This document shows positions 27,044 through 35,174 of a stretch of DNA of 64,000 nt, piece after piece. A program made the position numbers and the translations under genes. Location: the NCBI RefSeq assembly GCF_008245225.1, contig NZ_VTAW01000004.1, positions 1 to 64,000 on the forward strand, written 5' to 3'. Source of the DNA: Natrialba swarupiae. Lineage in GTDB: Archaea; Halobacteriota; Halobacteria; Halobacteriales; Natrialbaceae. Within the stretch, counting starts at the first letter, position 1. Every line of letters starts with the position of its first letter. The notes below the pieces were generated by a model, which was not told the origin of the DNA, ran no database searches, and saw nothing but the letters and a program-made list of their open reading frames with translations.

Positions 27044-27319
27044 TCAGAATTCGACGTACTGTTGTTCCCATTCGCGACGTTCGTCGATACGTTGGCGGCC
27101 GTCGTCGGTGATCGCGTAGTAGTTCGTGCGTCTGTCGAGTTGTCCCTTTTCTACTAGTTCCTTGTTGACCAGCGTATCGAGGTTCGGATACAGTCGCCCG
27201 TGATTGATCTCGGAACTGTAGTATTTCTCGACTTCGTCCTTGACGGTTTGGCCCGACGGACGATCTGCGCCCGCGATGACGTACAACAGGTCTCGCTGAA
27301 AGCCAGTCAGATCGTGCAT
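27044..27319 (-). CDS. PadR family transcriptional regulator
   Basis: A 91-residue winged-helix DNA-binding protein. GFQRDLLYVIAGADRPSG, then INHGRLYPNLDTLVNKELV (recognition helix and wing), then RTNYYAITDDGRQRI are the PadR pattern. It has no extended dimerisation tail, so it belongs to the short group. The target is unknown; the gene stands alone between intergenic regions with repeats. Confidence 0.9.
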   Translation of the reverse strand: MHDLTGFQRDLLYVIAGADRPSGQTVKDEVEKYYSSEINHGRLYPNLDTLVNKELVEKGQLDRRTNYYAITDDGRQRIDERREWEQQYVEF

Positions 27320-27688
27320 TGCTCAATCACAGTGACCGTTCCACTGAGTAGATGTTTGTTATCCGTATCATACAGGGTTGTACAGCCATCTTTCACAATT
27401 TGTTTCTGGAACTAAAGTGTTTGTTCTCGAGAACGTCTCGGTTTCGTAAACGTCGGATCGACGATACGCGTTGATCTGTCCGGTACCAGTGGGTCGCCGT
27501 CCCCAGGATCTCTCTCTCTCGGACAGTGACTTCGATTCCCAGTTCGCTGGATGGTTCCGGCCCGACGTTTCGGAGATGCGCACACGATACCTGTCCGACC
27601 GTCTTCTCGTACGGACCGTTGTCGTTCGGTATCGGCGATCGATGACCCCGTCCGAACGATCACCGGTAACACGCTCCAACAATCCGTA
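27320..27688. other. Intergenic region with repeat copy
   Basis: A 369-base gap without a convincing gene. Its left part is relatively A/T-rich (promoter of PadR near 27335-27375). Its right part is filled by a dispersed repeat (27609-27694). Confidence 0.5.
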
Positions 27689-27694
27689 TCAGTC
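27609..27694. repeat. Dispersed intergenic repeat, copy C3
   Basis: Ends GTACGGACCGTTGT and AACAATCCGTATCAG form an imperfect inverted repeat. Bases 27661-27694 match 38461-38494 at 30 of 34 positions. The stop codon of the adjacent HTH gene (27689-27691) is formed by the repeat terminus, so insertion may have reset the gene's C-terminus. Confidence 0.65.
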
Positions 27695-28021
27695 GTCGGT
27701 ACGTGACAGAGAGACGCGTATTCCACCTTCGTCGATTCTCACGGCGAGTTGCTCGACCGTCGCCTCGTAGGCCGTCGTGTGAGAGCCATCGTCCTCGAAC
27801 CGGATACACTCGGCGAGGAGATCACTCTCGAGCAGGTTGCTTATTCGTCGATACACTGTCGCGGACGAGCTGTCGGTCCGATCCGTCAGCTCTTTTGCCG
27901 TCTTCGGCCCGTCGCTCGTCGCGACGAGAATCGTCCGAGCACATGTATCCCCGAGGACGTCGAGCTGCGTCGCCGGATCGACGGACGGTTCCGTCTGGGT
28001 ATTAGTTGCTTTCGTGGACAT
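27689..28021 (-). CDS. Winged-helix transcriptional regulator
   Basis: A 110-residue DNA-binding protein starting at MSTKATNTQTEP. LDVLGDTCARTILVATSDG, then KTAKELTDRTDSSSATVYRRI (recognition helix) and LLESDLLAECIRF form an ArsR-like winged helix common in haloarchaea. The final residues after VRIDEGGIRVSLSR end within a dispersed repeat. The target genes are unknown. Confidence 0.75.
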   Translation of the reverse strand: MSTKATNTQTEPSVDPATQLDVLGDTCARTILVATSDGPKTAKELTDRTDSSSATVYRRISNLLESDLLAECIRFEDDGSHTTAYEATVEQLAVRIDEGGIRVSLSRTDD

Positions 28022-28532
28022 TGTTGCTCCTCGGTTCGAACGCAACGTTCTGTTCACCCTCCGCTGTGAGGGGATTCAGTGCGGATTCTCCGGACCGTCG
28101 TGAGGCCGCGTTCGTTGACATCATAGCGTTCCAACGGAACGATCGGTAAGCGATAGTGGTATTTTATAACGATGGGCCTTCCCGATCGAAGGTCACTCAT
28201 TCTCTCGTGAAATATCGTATTTGTTCTACGAAATCACGTATTTCCCTCCTCGGAGCCGCCGAACAAGACCTACTTTGTCGGTCGAATACGGCGCAACTTG
28301 TCTGAACTCACGTTGAGGTCGATCGACGGTTCGTTTCGGTATCCGACACTGTGCCGGGTGAAGTCGCCGAAATCGCATAGAAACTGGACGTTTCCCACCC
28401 TATCCGGAACCGCAGTGAGTGAACAGTCTGTGTCCTTTATTCGCGTCTACTCCCCTGACTCCTACGACGCCCGGACGAGCACCGATACGTCGAACCAGAC
28501 ACTGATCGTCCGAGTTTCCACCCCCACCACTC
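28022..28532. other. Intergenic region with long palindrome
   Basis: No gene is seen in 511 bases. GTATTTTATAAC near 28150 is a promoter-like box. A 36-base imperfect palindrome lies at 28209-28244 (arms GAAATATCGTATTT and AAATCACGTATTTC), in an A/T-rich patch. It is roughly 190 bases upstream of the HTH gene and could be an operator. Confidence 0.5.
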
Positions 28533-28733
28533 ATGAAATCCACACAACACGACTGGCGACCGATGGAATCGTCGACGGCAGGTGCGCGCTGTCGAAACTG
28601 TGGTACACACGTCACACAGCAGTTTGCACGCGTCTTCGGCGACAACGGCGACGTCGTCCACGGCTGTCCGTCCTGTACGACCTATCGTGAGATGCAATCC
28701 GGCGATCACCTTCCAGGTGACGAACCCCGATAG
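28533..28733 (+). CDS. DUF7563 small zinc-ribbon protein
   Basis: A 66-residue protein with CRNCGTHV near residue 20 and CPSCTTYREMQSG near residue 45, two Cys pairs that would bind zinc. ARVFGDNGDVVHGC between them matches the haloarchaeal DUF7563 pattern as I recall it. Copies of this family are numerous in haloarchaeal genomes and have no known function. Confidence 0.75.
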   Translation: MKSTQHDWRPMESSTAGARCRNCGTHVTQQFARVFGDNGDVVHGCPSCTTYREMQSGDHLPGDEPR

Positions 28734-28918
28734 CTCACTCCAGTCGCCCCTCGATGTGTTTTGGTGTACAGACGCCGAGTTGAATGACTATATTTCCATA
28801 CCATTTGGCCTGAAAAAGATACCGGAGGTTAAAGTCGATGGTCGGTGAAATCCAAGCCATGTATGACGGTCAATGACGGACAGCCTGTCGAGAACGCGGT
28901 TTCACGTTCCTCTTGACG

Positions 28919-29422
28919 ATGTCTGTCCAGACGAGTAGATCGGATTCGCTGGCGGAAAGCGACGTCTTTCACATTCTGGGTAACGACCGCCGTCGAGCGA
29001 TCGTCCAGCTTCTCGCACAGGAATCGAGTCAGGTCGATGTCTCGGACGTCGCAACGGAGATCGCGGCAACCGAGTCGGATACGTCATCCGTCCCGAACAA
29101 CCTATACAAGAGCGTCTACGTCTCCTTACAGCAGACCCACCTCCCGCAACTCGAGGAGGACCGCGTCATCGAGTATGACTCGGAAGCGAAGACGATCGAG
29201 CCTGGGAGCAACTTCGAGTCCGTCCTGACCTACATCAACGGCCACGAAGACGACCGACCGTCGATCCTCCAGTTTCATCTCGCGATCTGTCTGCTGGGGC
29301 TGATCGTGATCGCACTCGCCGGCCTCGATCTTCCGGTCGTCTCGACTCTCGATCCGGTCCTCTCGAGCGTTCTGGTGTTACTCGTGGTGGCCGCCAGTAG
29401 CATCTATCGGCTGTTGAGTTGA
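28919..29422 (+). CDS. DUF7344 winged-helix membrane protein (copy 2)
   Basis: A 167-residue protein from MSVQTSRSD. The winged helix (VFHILGNDRRRAIVQLLAQ; LQQTHLPQLEEDRVIEYD) is followed by two membrane helices (FHLAICLLGLIVIALAGL and a last helix ending IYRLLS). It has the same layout as the protein at 25032-25562, so the two are paralogues 3.4 kb apart. It is probably a membrane-bound regulator. Confidence 0.7.
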   Translation: MSVQTSRSDSLAESDVFHILGNDRRRAIVQLLAQESSQVDVSDVATEIAATESDTSSVPNNLYKSVYVSLQQTHLPQLEEDRVIEYDSEAKTIEPGSNFESVLTYINGHEDDRPSILQFHLAICLLGLIVIALAGLDLPVVSTLDPVLSSVLVLLVVAASSIYRLLS

Positions 29423-29471
29423 GTTGAGTTCGCCTACCGTTTCCTGATCCTTCGTCAGCGAGTTGAGCGAC

Positions 29472-29541
29472 GACTGATACGGATTGCTGTACCGGTAGAA
29501 CCACAGGCTGAGGATCAACCGGAGAACGGTAGATCGTACGA
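29472..29541. repeat. Dispersed intergenic repeat, partial copy
   Basis: Begins with GACTGATACGGATTGCTGT, the shared terminus of the repeat family, and ends near AACGGTAGATCGTACG. The inner GGAGAACGGT block is shared with copies A1 and A2. Shorter and more degenerate than those. Confidence 0.5.
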
Positions 29542-29617
29542 GGTGAGTGCCGAGAAGAACGACGGAAACTCCGACAAGAAAATCCGTTTACGCTCCGTCC
29601 GTTGGACTGGTGGCTGA

Positions 29618-32020
29618 TCAGGCGGGGGCGTTGATCATCGGCTTGGCGATTTTATCGACAATTCCCTTGTCGTCGTCTTTGTCGTCGACGTGCTTGTCGT
29701 CAGCGTCCTTGTCGTCGACGTGTTTATCGTCAGCGTCCTTGTCGTCGACGTGTTTGTCGTCGACGTGTTTGTCGTCAACGTGCTTGTCGTCAGCGTCCTT
29801 GTCGTCAGCGTCCTTGTTGTTGACGTTCTGATTATCGGCGTGTTCGGTGTTCGCTGACTGCTCGGTGTTCGCAAGCTCCTCGTTCGATTCGCCGTCGACG
29901 GTGACGACCGCGTCGTCGGTCACCGGTTCACCGGCTACCTCGTACGGACCGTCGTCAGCGCCGTCAGATTCGACGAAGTCGAACTCCTGGTTGTTGTTGG
30001 TGTCGCGGTGAGCCATCGCGATCAGCGTCTCATCTTCCTCGAGTGGTTCGTCGAGCGTGATTTCGACGTTCTCGTGGGTTCCTTCCTCGAGGTACTCCGA
30101 GACACCGATGACGCTTCCGATGACCTCTCCAACGAGGAGGCTGCTGTCGTGGATCACCACGAACCCGCCGCTTGCCATCGTGACCTCGTCGACGACGACC
30201 GTCTGGCCGTCGGAGGCCTGGTCTTCGAACGTCACTTGTGCGGGCTGTGGTTCGTCTTCGACAGGTTCCTCATCGACCGGCTCTTCCTCGGGTTCTTCCT
30301 CAACCGGTTCTTCCTCCTCGACTGGTTCTTCGGGTTCCTCTTCGACTGGTTCTTCCTCAGGCTCTTCTTCGACCGGTTCTTCGGGTTCTTCCTCAACCGG
30401 TTCCTCCTCGGGTTCGTCGGTGAGTTCGAGGATCGCCACTTCACCGAACTCGTCGGTGAGTACCATGTGGATGTACTCTCCAGCCTCGAGTTCGTCAGTC
30501 TCGACGTTGTAGACGACGTCGTCGGTCTCACCGGCGTCGAGTGTTACCTCTTGTGCTTCGACGAGGTCACCCTCGAGTCGGAACTGTACGTCTTGTGTCG
30601 CTTCGTCGTCACCTGGGTTGGTGACCGTGGCCGTTACGGTGATCGTCTCACCGACTTCCGCTGATTCCGGTGCGTCGAGCGCGTCAACGGTGAACGACTC
30701 AGCCGGTTCTTCCTCGACCGGCTCTTCGGGCTCTTCTTCAACCGGTTCCTCTTCAGGCTCCTCCTCGACCGGTTCTTCGGGCTCTTCTTCAACCGGTTCC
30801 TCTTCAGGCTCCTCCTCGACCGGCTCCTCTAGGACGGGTTCGTCCGGAAGTTCGATCAGGAGGAAGACGTTCGCCTGTTCGATGGTTACCTCGAGTCGCA
30901 GGTCCTCGTAGGTTTCCTGCTCGTGCTCGTCGTTGTCGTCAACGGCGTTGTCGTCGACATCATTGTCGTTGTCGTCGACACCGTTGTCGTCTTCGAGGTC
31001 GTTCTCGTCGTCAGCCAGCATTTCCTCGTCCGGCACGTCGTCGAGATGCTGGACGACGAAAATCGTCGCCTGGTTGATCGTCACCTGACGCTCGTCGTCC
31101 TCGAGGTCGTTCTCGTCGTCGACGGCGTCGTCGTTGTCGTCGGCATCGTCGACATCGTTGTCGTCGGCATCGTCGTCGACGCCGTTGTCATCGTTTGCGA
31201 GGTCGTCCTCGTCGTCGAGTTCGTCGTCCTCGAGGCCATCTGCGACGACGAAGATCGTGGCCTGCTCGGCAGTGACGTCCATCTCATCGTCAGCGGTTGC
31301 GTCGTCGTCCTCGACGTCGTTCTCGTCGTCGACGTCGTTATCGTCGGCTTCGTCGTCAGCATGCTCGTCCTGCACGAGGCCGTCCTCGAGCACGACGAAC
31401 GCGGTCGCCTGATCGATCGAAACGTCCGTGTGGTCATCGATGTCGTTTTCGTCGACGGCGTCGTCATCGATGTCGTTGTCTTCGTCGTCGACGCCGTTGT
31501 CATCGTCATCGAGATCGTTCTCGTCGTGATCGACGTCGTCTCCAATCGTCGTAACGGTGGCCTGCTCGATTGTGACGTCGAGGCTGACGTCACTCATTCC
31601 GACTGCGGTGTAATCTGCGTACTCGGCGTTGTCGTCAACACCATCGTCGTTGTCGTCGACGGCGTTGTCATCAGCGTCGTTGTCGTCGACACCATCGTCG
31701 TTGTCGTCGGCGTCGTCAACGCCGTTATTGTCGTCGGCATCGTCATCGACGCCATCGTCGTTGTCGTCGACGGCGTCGTCATCGACGTCGTTATCCTCGT
31801 CGAGTTCATCCTCGTCCGGAATATCATCGACGTCGTGTACGACGTATATGTCCGCGTGTTCGATCGTTACTGTCCACGATTCGCCATCCGCGAGTTCCTC
31901 GTCACTGGCGTCAGTGTCGTGCTCGTCGAGCGCCGCGGGCGCTCCCACGGCCATCGCCCCCGTCGAGCCGACCATCATTAGCACAGTGAGTACTACGAGT
32001 AGCTTTTTGCGTGCGTTCAT
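29618..32020 (-). CDS. Secreted Asp-rich repeat protein with DUF7282 domain
   Basis: An 800-residue secreted protein with a Sec signal (residues 1-27). Residues 48-390 hold six copies of a short beta motif of the type VTIEQATxFVV (near 50, 148, 200, 249, 313, 378), separated by Asp/Asn tracts with DNDDGVDDN units like calcium-binding loops. Two EEEPEEPVEEEP linkers (397-440, 535-590) flank a CARDB-like domain (442-533, TITVTATVTNPGDDEATQDV). Residues 595-705 match DUF7282 (VTFEDQASDGQTVVVDEV; HRDTNNNQEFDF). A pentad tail (KHVDD/KDADD, 736-785) ends the chain. There is no anchor or sorting signal. Role unknown; metal binding or adhesion is a guess. Confidence 0.75.
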   Translation of the reverse strand: MNARKKLLVVLTVLMMVGSTGAMAVGAPAALDEHDTDASDEELADGESWTVTIEHADIYVVHDVDDIPDEDELDEDNDVDDDAVDDNDDGVDDDADDNNGVDDADDNDDGVDDNDADDNAVDDNDDGVDDNAEYADYTAVGMSDVSLDVTIEQATVTTIGDDVDHDENDLDDDDNGVDDEDNDIDDDAVDENDIDDHTDVSIDQATAFVVLEDGLVQDEHADDEADDNDVDDENDVEDDDATADDEMDVTAEQATIFVVADGLEDDELDDEDDLANDDNGVDDDADDNDVDDADDNDDAVDDENDLEDDERQVTINQATIFVVQHLDDVPDEEMLADDENDLEDDNGVDDNDNDVDDNAVDDNDEHEQETYEDLRLEVTIEQANVFLLIELPDEPVLEEPVEEEPEEEPVEEEPEEPVEEEPEEEPVEEEPEEPVEEEPAESFTVDALDAPESAEVGETITVTATVTNPGDDEATQDVQFRLEGDLVEAQEVTLDAGETDDVVYNVETDELEAGEYIHMVLTDEFGEVAILELTDEPEEEPVEEEPEEPVEEEPEEEPVEEEPEEPVEEEEPVEEEPEEEPVDEEPVEDEPQPAQVTFEDQASDGQTVVVDEVTMASGGFVVIHDSSLLVGEVIGSVIGVSEYLEEGTHENVEITLDEPLEEDETLIAMAHRDTNNNQEFDFVESDGADDGPYEVAGEPVTDDAVVTVDGESNEELANTEQSANTEHADNQNVNNKDADDKDADDKHVDDKHVDDKHVDDKDADDKHVDDKDADDKHVDDKDDDKGIVDKIAKPMINAPA

Positions 32021-32057
32021 AGTTGCCGTGAAGGCAGCGGATCAACGCTCTATCACC

Positions 32058-32066
32058 GCATAAACC
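32058..32066 (-). promoter_or_regulatory. Probable promoter of the Asp-rich protein
   Basis: GGTTTATGC on the minus strand lies 38-46 bases before the start codon, giving a predicted short leader. Confidence 0.4.
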
Positions 32067-32164
32067 GGCACATCAATTTCGCCGAGAAACAGATCACTAT
32101 GCATCAGGCGGTCGATTCCGCGTGAGAGGGATGCCGGGAAATGTGTGGTTAGGCGTGTGACCGA

Positions 32165-32659
32165 TCACTCGTTTTTTGACTGTTCCGGCGACTTCGAAGC
32201 GGTCGGCTCGTGGTCTGGCAAACAGACGAGGTTCTCCCGACCCAGGCGGAGTTTCGTTATCCGACCGTCCTCTTCGAGCTCCGCCAGCAGCCGACTAACC
32301 TTCGCTTTAGACCAGTCGACCGAGTCGACGATCTTCGACTGCTTCATCCGACCACCGTTTTCACTGACGAGTTGCTGAACTCTCTCCCGATCGGTCATGA
32401 ACCCCTCGCGGTTGGAGTCACCGACTCCCGTCACCGACTGGCGACTCTCGAGGCGGTTCCGAACGACGAGTGCGCCGCCGAACACTGCGAGTGCCACGAT
32501 CCCGACTATCGCTGCGAGATGTGATTCCTCTCCGGCCACGAGCGGGACGAGGGTCCCGATCGCGACCCACTGCCCAGTCTCGAGCACGTAGAGAACCGAA
32601 TCGGCCAGTGTCGTGGTGGACGGGTTCGAAGCTATCCGTCCACTGAAATGAACAGTCAT
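32165..32659 (-). CDS. Membrane-anchored helix-turn-helix regulator (DUF7343-like)
   Basis: A 164-residue protein from MTVHFSGRI. Two hydrophobic segments (ADSVLYVLETGQWVAIGTLVPL and AAIVGIVALAVFGGALVV) precede a basic/acidic linker and a C-terminal winged helix (VQQLVSENGGRMKQSKIVD; WSKAKVSRLLAELEEDGRI). The arrangement suggests a membrane-bound transcription factor with an outward-facing short N-terminus. It reads in the same direction as the Asp-rich protein, whose gene lies 144 bases downstream, so it may control it. Confidence 0.65.
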   Translation of the reverse strand: MTVHFSGRIASNPSTTTLADSVLYVLETGQWVAIGTLVPLVAGEESHLAAIVGIVALAVFGGALVVRNRLESRQSVTGVGDSNREGFMTDRERVQQLVSENGGRMKQSKIVDSVDWSKAKVSRLLAELEEDGRITKLRLGRENLVCLPDHEPTASKSPEQSKNE

Positions 32660-33018
32660 ATCGTCTATACGTGTTCGAATGCAGTCACTCGATACGGTAC
32701 GATCGGTGGCCACCACCTAAGTAGTTATTATTGGTCATTTGCTCTTTTGTTTTATCTATATATCATATCTAATGAACAGTTCGGGAATTCAATGAGTAAC
32801 GCCGTGGAGACTGCGCTCTCGTCGTCTTGTCACTCGGTTCTCGAGCGCGTTCTCACATTGTCGGACAAAACGAGTCGCAGGTTTTCGACCGAACGGAGGA
32901 TCGTAAATCTTCACTGACTGGTGTCCGATAGTGTCAGCTGCTGTCGATACGGACTCTGTCCCAGTTCCGTCGTAACCGCGATCCGTTCGGGACGGCATAG
33001 TGTCTGGACGAGCTCGGT
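32660..33018. other. Intergenic A/T-rich region
   Basis: No gene in 359 bases. The section 32710-32790 is strongly A/T-rich (AGTTATTATTGG, TATCTATATATCAT), and AATAATAACTA on the minus strand near 32725 could be the promoter of the membrane HTH gene. Confidence 0.5.
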
Positions 33019-33372
33019 TCACACCCCGGGGACGCCGACTGCATCGAAGCCCGTTACGCCGACGAGCGCGAGAACGTACAGGACGACGAGCACCGAGAGC
33101 CAGGCGACGATCGTGATCGCAGCGGCGTCAACCCAACCGCCTGGGTATCGTGCGTTGACCACTGCGAGGTAGGCGACGAACACGAGAAGTGGCCCAAGCA
33201 ACGGGATCCATCCGAAGAAGAACCCGACGAGGCCCCAGACGATTGCACCGATCAACGCAGTGATAGCCGCGTAGGTGTAGTCCTCCGCGTCGACGATCAC
33301 TTTCGCTCCGACGAATATTCCGAGTGCGCCGATCAGGAGGCTGACGACGAACACAATGAGGCTGTCGATCAT
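33019..33372 (-). CDS. Small membrane protein with four predicted helices
   Basis: A 117-residue integral membrane protein with helices at about residues 3-25, 33-53, 56-73 and 84-107. The loop VIVDAEDYTYA and segment LAVVNARYPGGWVDAA are the only polar parts. Proteins of this kind are conserved in haloarchaea with no known function. No neighbour suggests a role. Confidence 0.6.
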   Translation of the reverse strand: MIDSLIVFVVSLLIGALGIFVGAKVIVDAEDYTYAAITALIGAIVWGLVGFFFGWIPLLGPLLVFVAYLAVVNARYPGGWVDAAAITIVAWLSVLVVLYVLALVGVTGFDAVGVPGV

Positions 33373-33566
33373 ACTCTTGGGTAGGCCGCCTGATACCGAT
33401 AGTTATCTCTCACCTACAGGAACCAGTACGGTATTTCAACGCGTCGAACGTCGATCCGGCCGTGGGTCGAAGCCGACTGCGTCGAGCGAAATGTGTCAGT
33501 GCTTCCGTAACGGTTGCCGGAACTTATCCCCAGTTACGCGTCGGAGCAACCCGAACCCAAGCACGA

Positions 33567-34547
33567 TCAGGAGCCATCCGGTGTGCGGTCGGCGACCAGT
33601 CCGGTGGAGTCGGTCGAAGCCGCCAGTTCCGTTTCGTTTGCGAGCGCTCGAAGCCCCGTCTCGAGCCTGACACGTGCCTCGAAGTCGAGTTCGCGTCGCG
33701 CCTTCGAGACGTCGGCACGACTGTGTCTGACGTCGCCGGGACGCGGATCACGGTGGACGATCGGCGAGGACGAGTCGACGACGTTTCGAACCGTCTCGGC
33801 GAGCGTCCGGATCGCCGTTCGCTCACCAGTTCCGACGTTGTACGCTCTGCCCACCGTCTCCGTCGTCGCCGCACGGAGGTTCGCCCGGACGACGTCGCTG
33901 ACGTGGACGAAATCACGTGTCTGTGATCCGTCGCCCTCGACGGTTATCGGCTCTCCCGCGCGCGCCTGGTCGAGAAACATGGAGATGACCCCGCTGTATG
34001 GGCCCTGTTGTCGGGGTCCGTAGACGTTGAAGTAGCGCAACGTCACCGTCGCCAGATCGTACAGATCGGCGTAGAGTCGTGCGTACTGATCGAGCGCGAG
34101 TTTCTGGATGCCGTAGGGTGAGGTTGGATCCATCGATGCGGACTCAGTTACCGGCAATTCGTCCGGATGGCCGTAGATCGCAGCGCTCGACGCGACGACG
34201 ACCCGGGCATCCTCCCGACGTGCTCGCTCGAGGAGTTCGAGACTCGCTTCGAGGTTCGTCTCGTGACTCCGCTGTGGATCGTCGACGCTCTCGGTGACGC
34301 TGACGATCGCCGCCTGGTGGAAGACGAGATCGACGTCGTCCATCGCTCGCGCGAGGACGTCCTCGTCGCCGACGTCGCCTTCGATCACCGTCGCGTCGTC
34401 GGGGACGTACTCCCGGCGACCGCTCGAGAAGTCGTCGAGGACGCGAACCTCGTTGTGCGGGAGGAGGGCGTCGACGAGGTGGCTGCCGACGAACCCTGCA
34501 CCGCCGGTTACGAGTACCGTGCTGTCGCGAATCGCTGGCGATCCCAT
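33567..34547 (-). CDS. NAD-dependent sugar epimerase (GalE-like)
   Basis: A 326-residue extended-SDR enzyme. VLVTGGAGFVGSHLVD is the NAD-binding motif, ASSAAIYG holds the catalytic Ser, and SPYGIQKLALDQY holds the YxxxK pair. RYFNVYGPRQ and RDFVHVSDVVRA are typical of UDP-glucose 4-epimerase relatives. It probably interconverts UDP-sugars for glycan assembly; the substrate is not set by sequence. The start at MGSPAIRDSTV is chosen from the family. The last 25 residues are variable. Confidence 0.87.
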   Translation of the reverse strand: MGSPAIRDSTVLVTGGAGFVGSHLVDALLPHNEVRVLDDFSSGRREYVPDDATVIEGDVGDEDVLARAMDDVDLVFHQAAIVSVTESVDDPQRSHETNLEASLELLERARREDARVVVASSAAIYGHPDELPVTESASMDPTSPYGIQKLALDQYARLYADLYDLATVTLRYFNVYGPRQQGPYSGVISMFLDQARAGEPITVEGDGSQTRDFVHVSDVVRANLRAATTETVGRAYNVGTGERTAIRTLAETVRNVVDSSSPIVHRDPRPGDVRHSRADVSKARRELDFEARVRLETGLRALANETELAASTDSTGLVADRTPDGS

Positions 34548-34879
34548 TGTTGGCTCGAGTATCCGAGGTCCGTTTAGTATGGAATCCTTAGCGCGTCGTA
34601 ACCGGCTCCTACTCCACGCCAGCGGGGAGACGAAGGGAGCGTCCCAGGAGCACTCGACGGTACGATTCGGGTTTTCGGCAGTCTTCTTCGAAATCCAATA
34701 GAAGCGGTATCGATGTCCCTCGGGAATGTCACGGCGGCGGTCGTCGACCGACGGGAGCTGCCGGTTTGCCACAGTGGCGTTCCAACACTGCAGTAAACAG
34801 ATACGGTTTCCGACGACTGGTTGCTGTCGATCGCTCGCCGGTCTGCGCTCGACCGGCACCGACTCGTAGCGGTCCGTAT

Positions 34880-34966
34880 CATACGGTTTACTGTCAGTCA
34901 TCACCGGCGAAACCGCGACCAGTCTGCGGTTTCGCCGGTACATCGTTACAGCAATCCGTATCAGTC
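34880..34966. repeat. Dispersed intergenic repeat, copy C1
   Basis: Outer ends CATACGGTTTACTGT and ACAGCAATCCGTATCAG are inverted copies. Inside, CCGGCGAAACCGC (34904-34916) pairs perfectly with GCGGTTTCGCCGG (34926-34938) across a 9-base loop. Bases 34915-34966 match 38443-38494 at 44 of 52 positions. Confidence 0.75.
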
Positions 34967-35037
34967 GACGGTTACCGACCACAAACCACGGGATGGGTAG
35001 TCAGTACGCGAGACCAGGCTCCGTCTAGGAGTGTGAC

Positions 35038-35084
35038 CCTGGAACGAGGCTCGTTCTAGGATCTTCCCTGGCTGTGTATATATA
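35038..35084 (+). promoter_or_regulatory. Promoter and dyad operator of SipW-type gene
   Basis: GTATATATAC at 35075-35084 is a strong TATA box about 90 bases before the start codon. A 23-base dyad with 11-base arms and one mismatch lies at 35038-35060 (core GAACGAG-G-CTCGTTC), just upstream of the box, where haloarchaeal activators or repressors often bind. Confidence 0.5.
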
Positions 35085-35174
35085 CTCCTGTTCGGGGGAT
35101 CGGTTGTGATGACTCGCGTCGCGGCGGGCGTTTCGACTCCGTCGAGTGGCCCTCCGCGCGGGAGGTGACCGATC

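Larger units (their letters stand above)
34548..35174. other. Long intergenic region made largely of repeats
   Basis: No gene in 627 bases. It contains GCAGTAAAC/GTTTACTG arms (34790-34798 and 34886-34893), a module shared with 3449-3472 (34854-34877) and a hairpin repeat at 34880-34966. Its right part holds the promoter region of the SipW-type gene. Confidence 0.6.

Noticed and set aside
30923-31981. 352-codon plus-strand frame opposite the Asp-rich gene, made of Val/Ile runs
   Set aside because: It arises because GTCGTC triplet repeats stay open in several frames. Signal peptide, domains and codon use favour the minus strand.
33480-33600. A hydrophobic tail in another frame overlapping the epimerase end (GWLLIVLGFGLLRRV)
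   Set aside because: It could suggest a C-terminal frameshift, but the epimerase already has a complete family length and the frame has no start.
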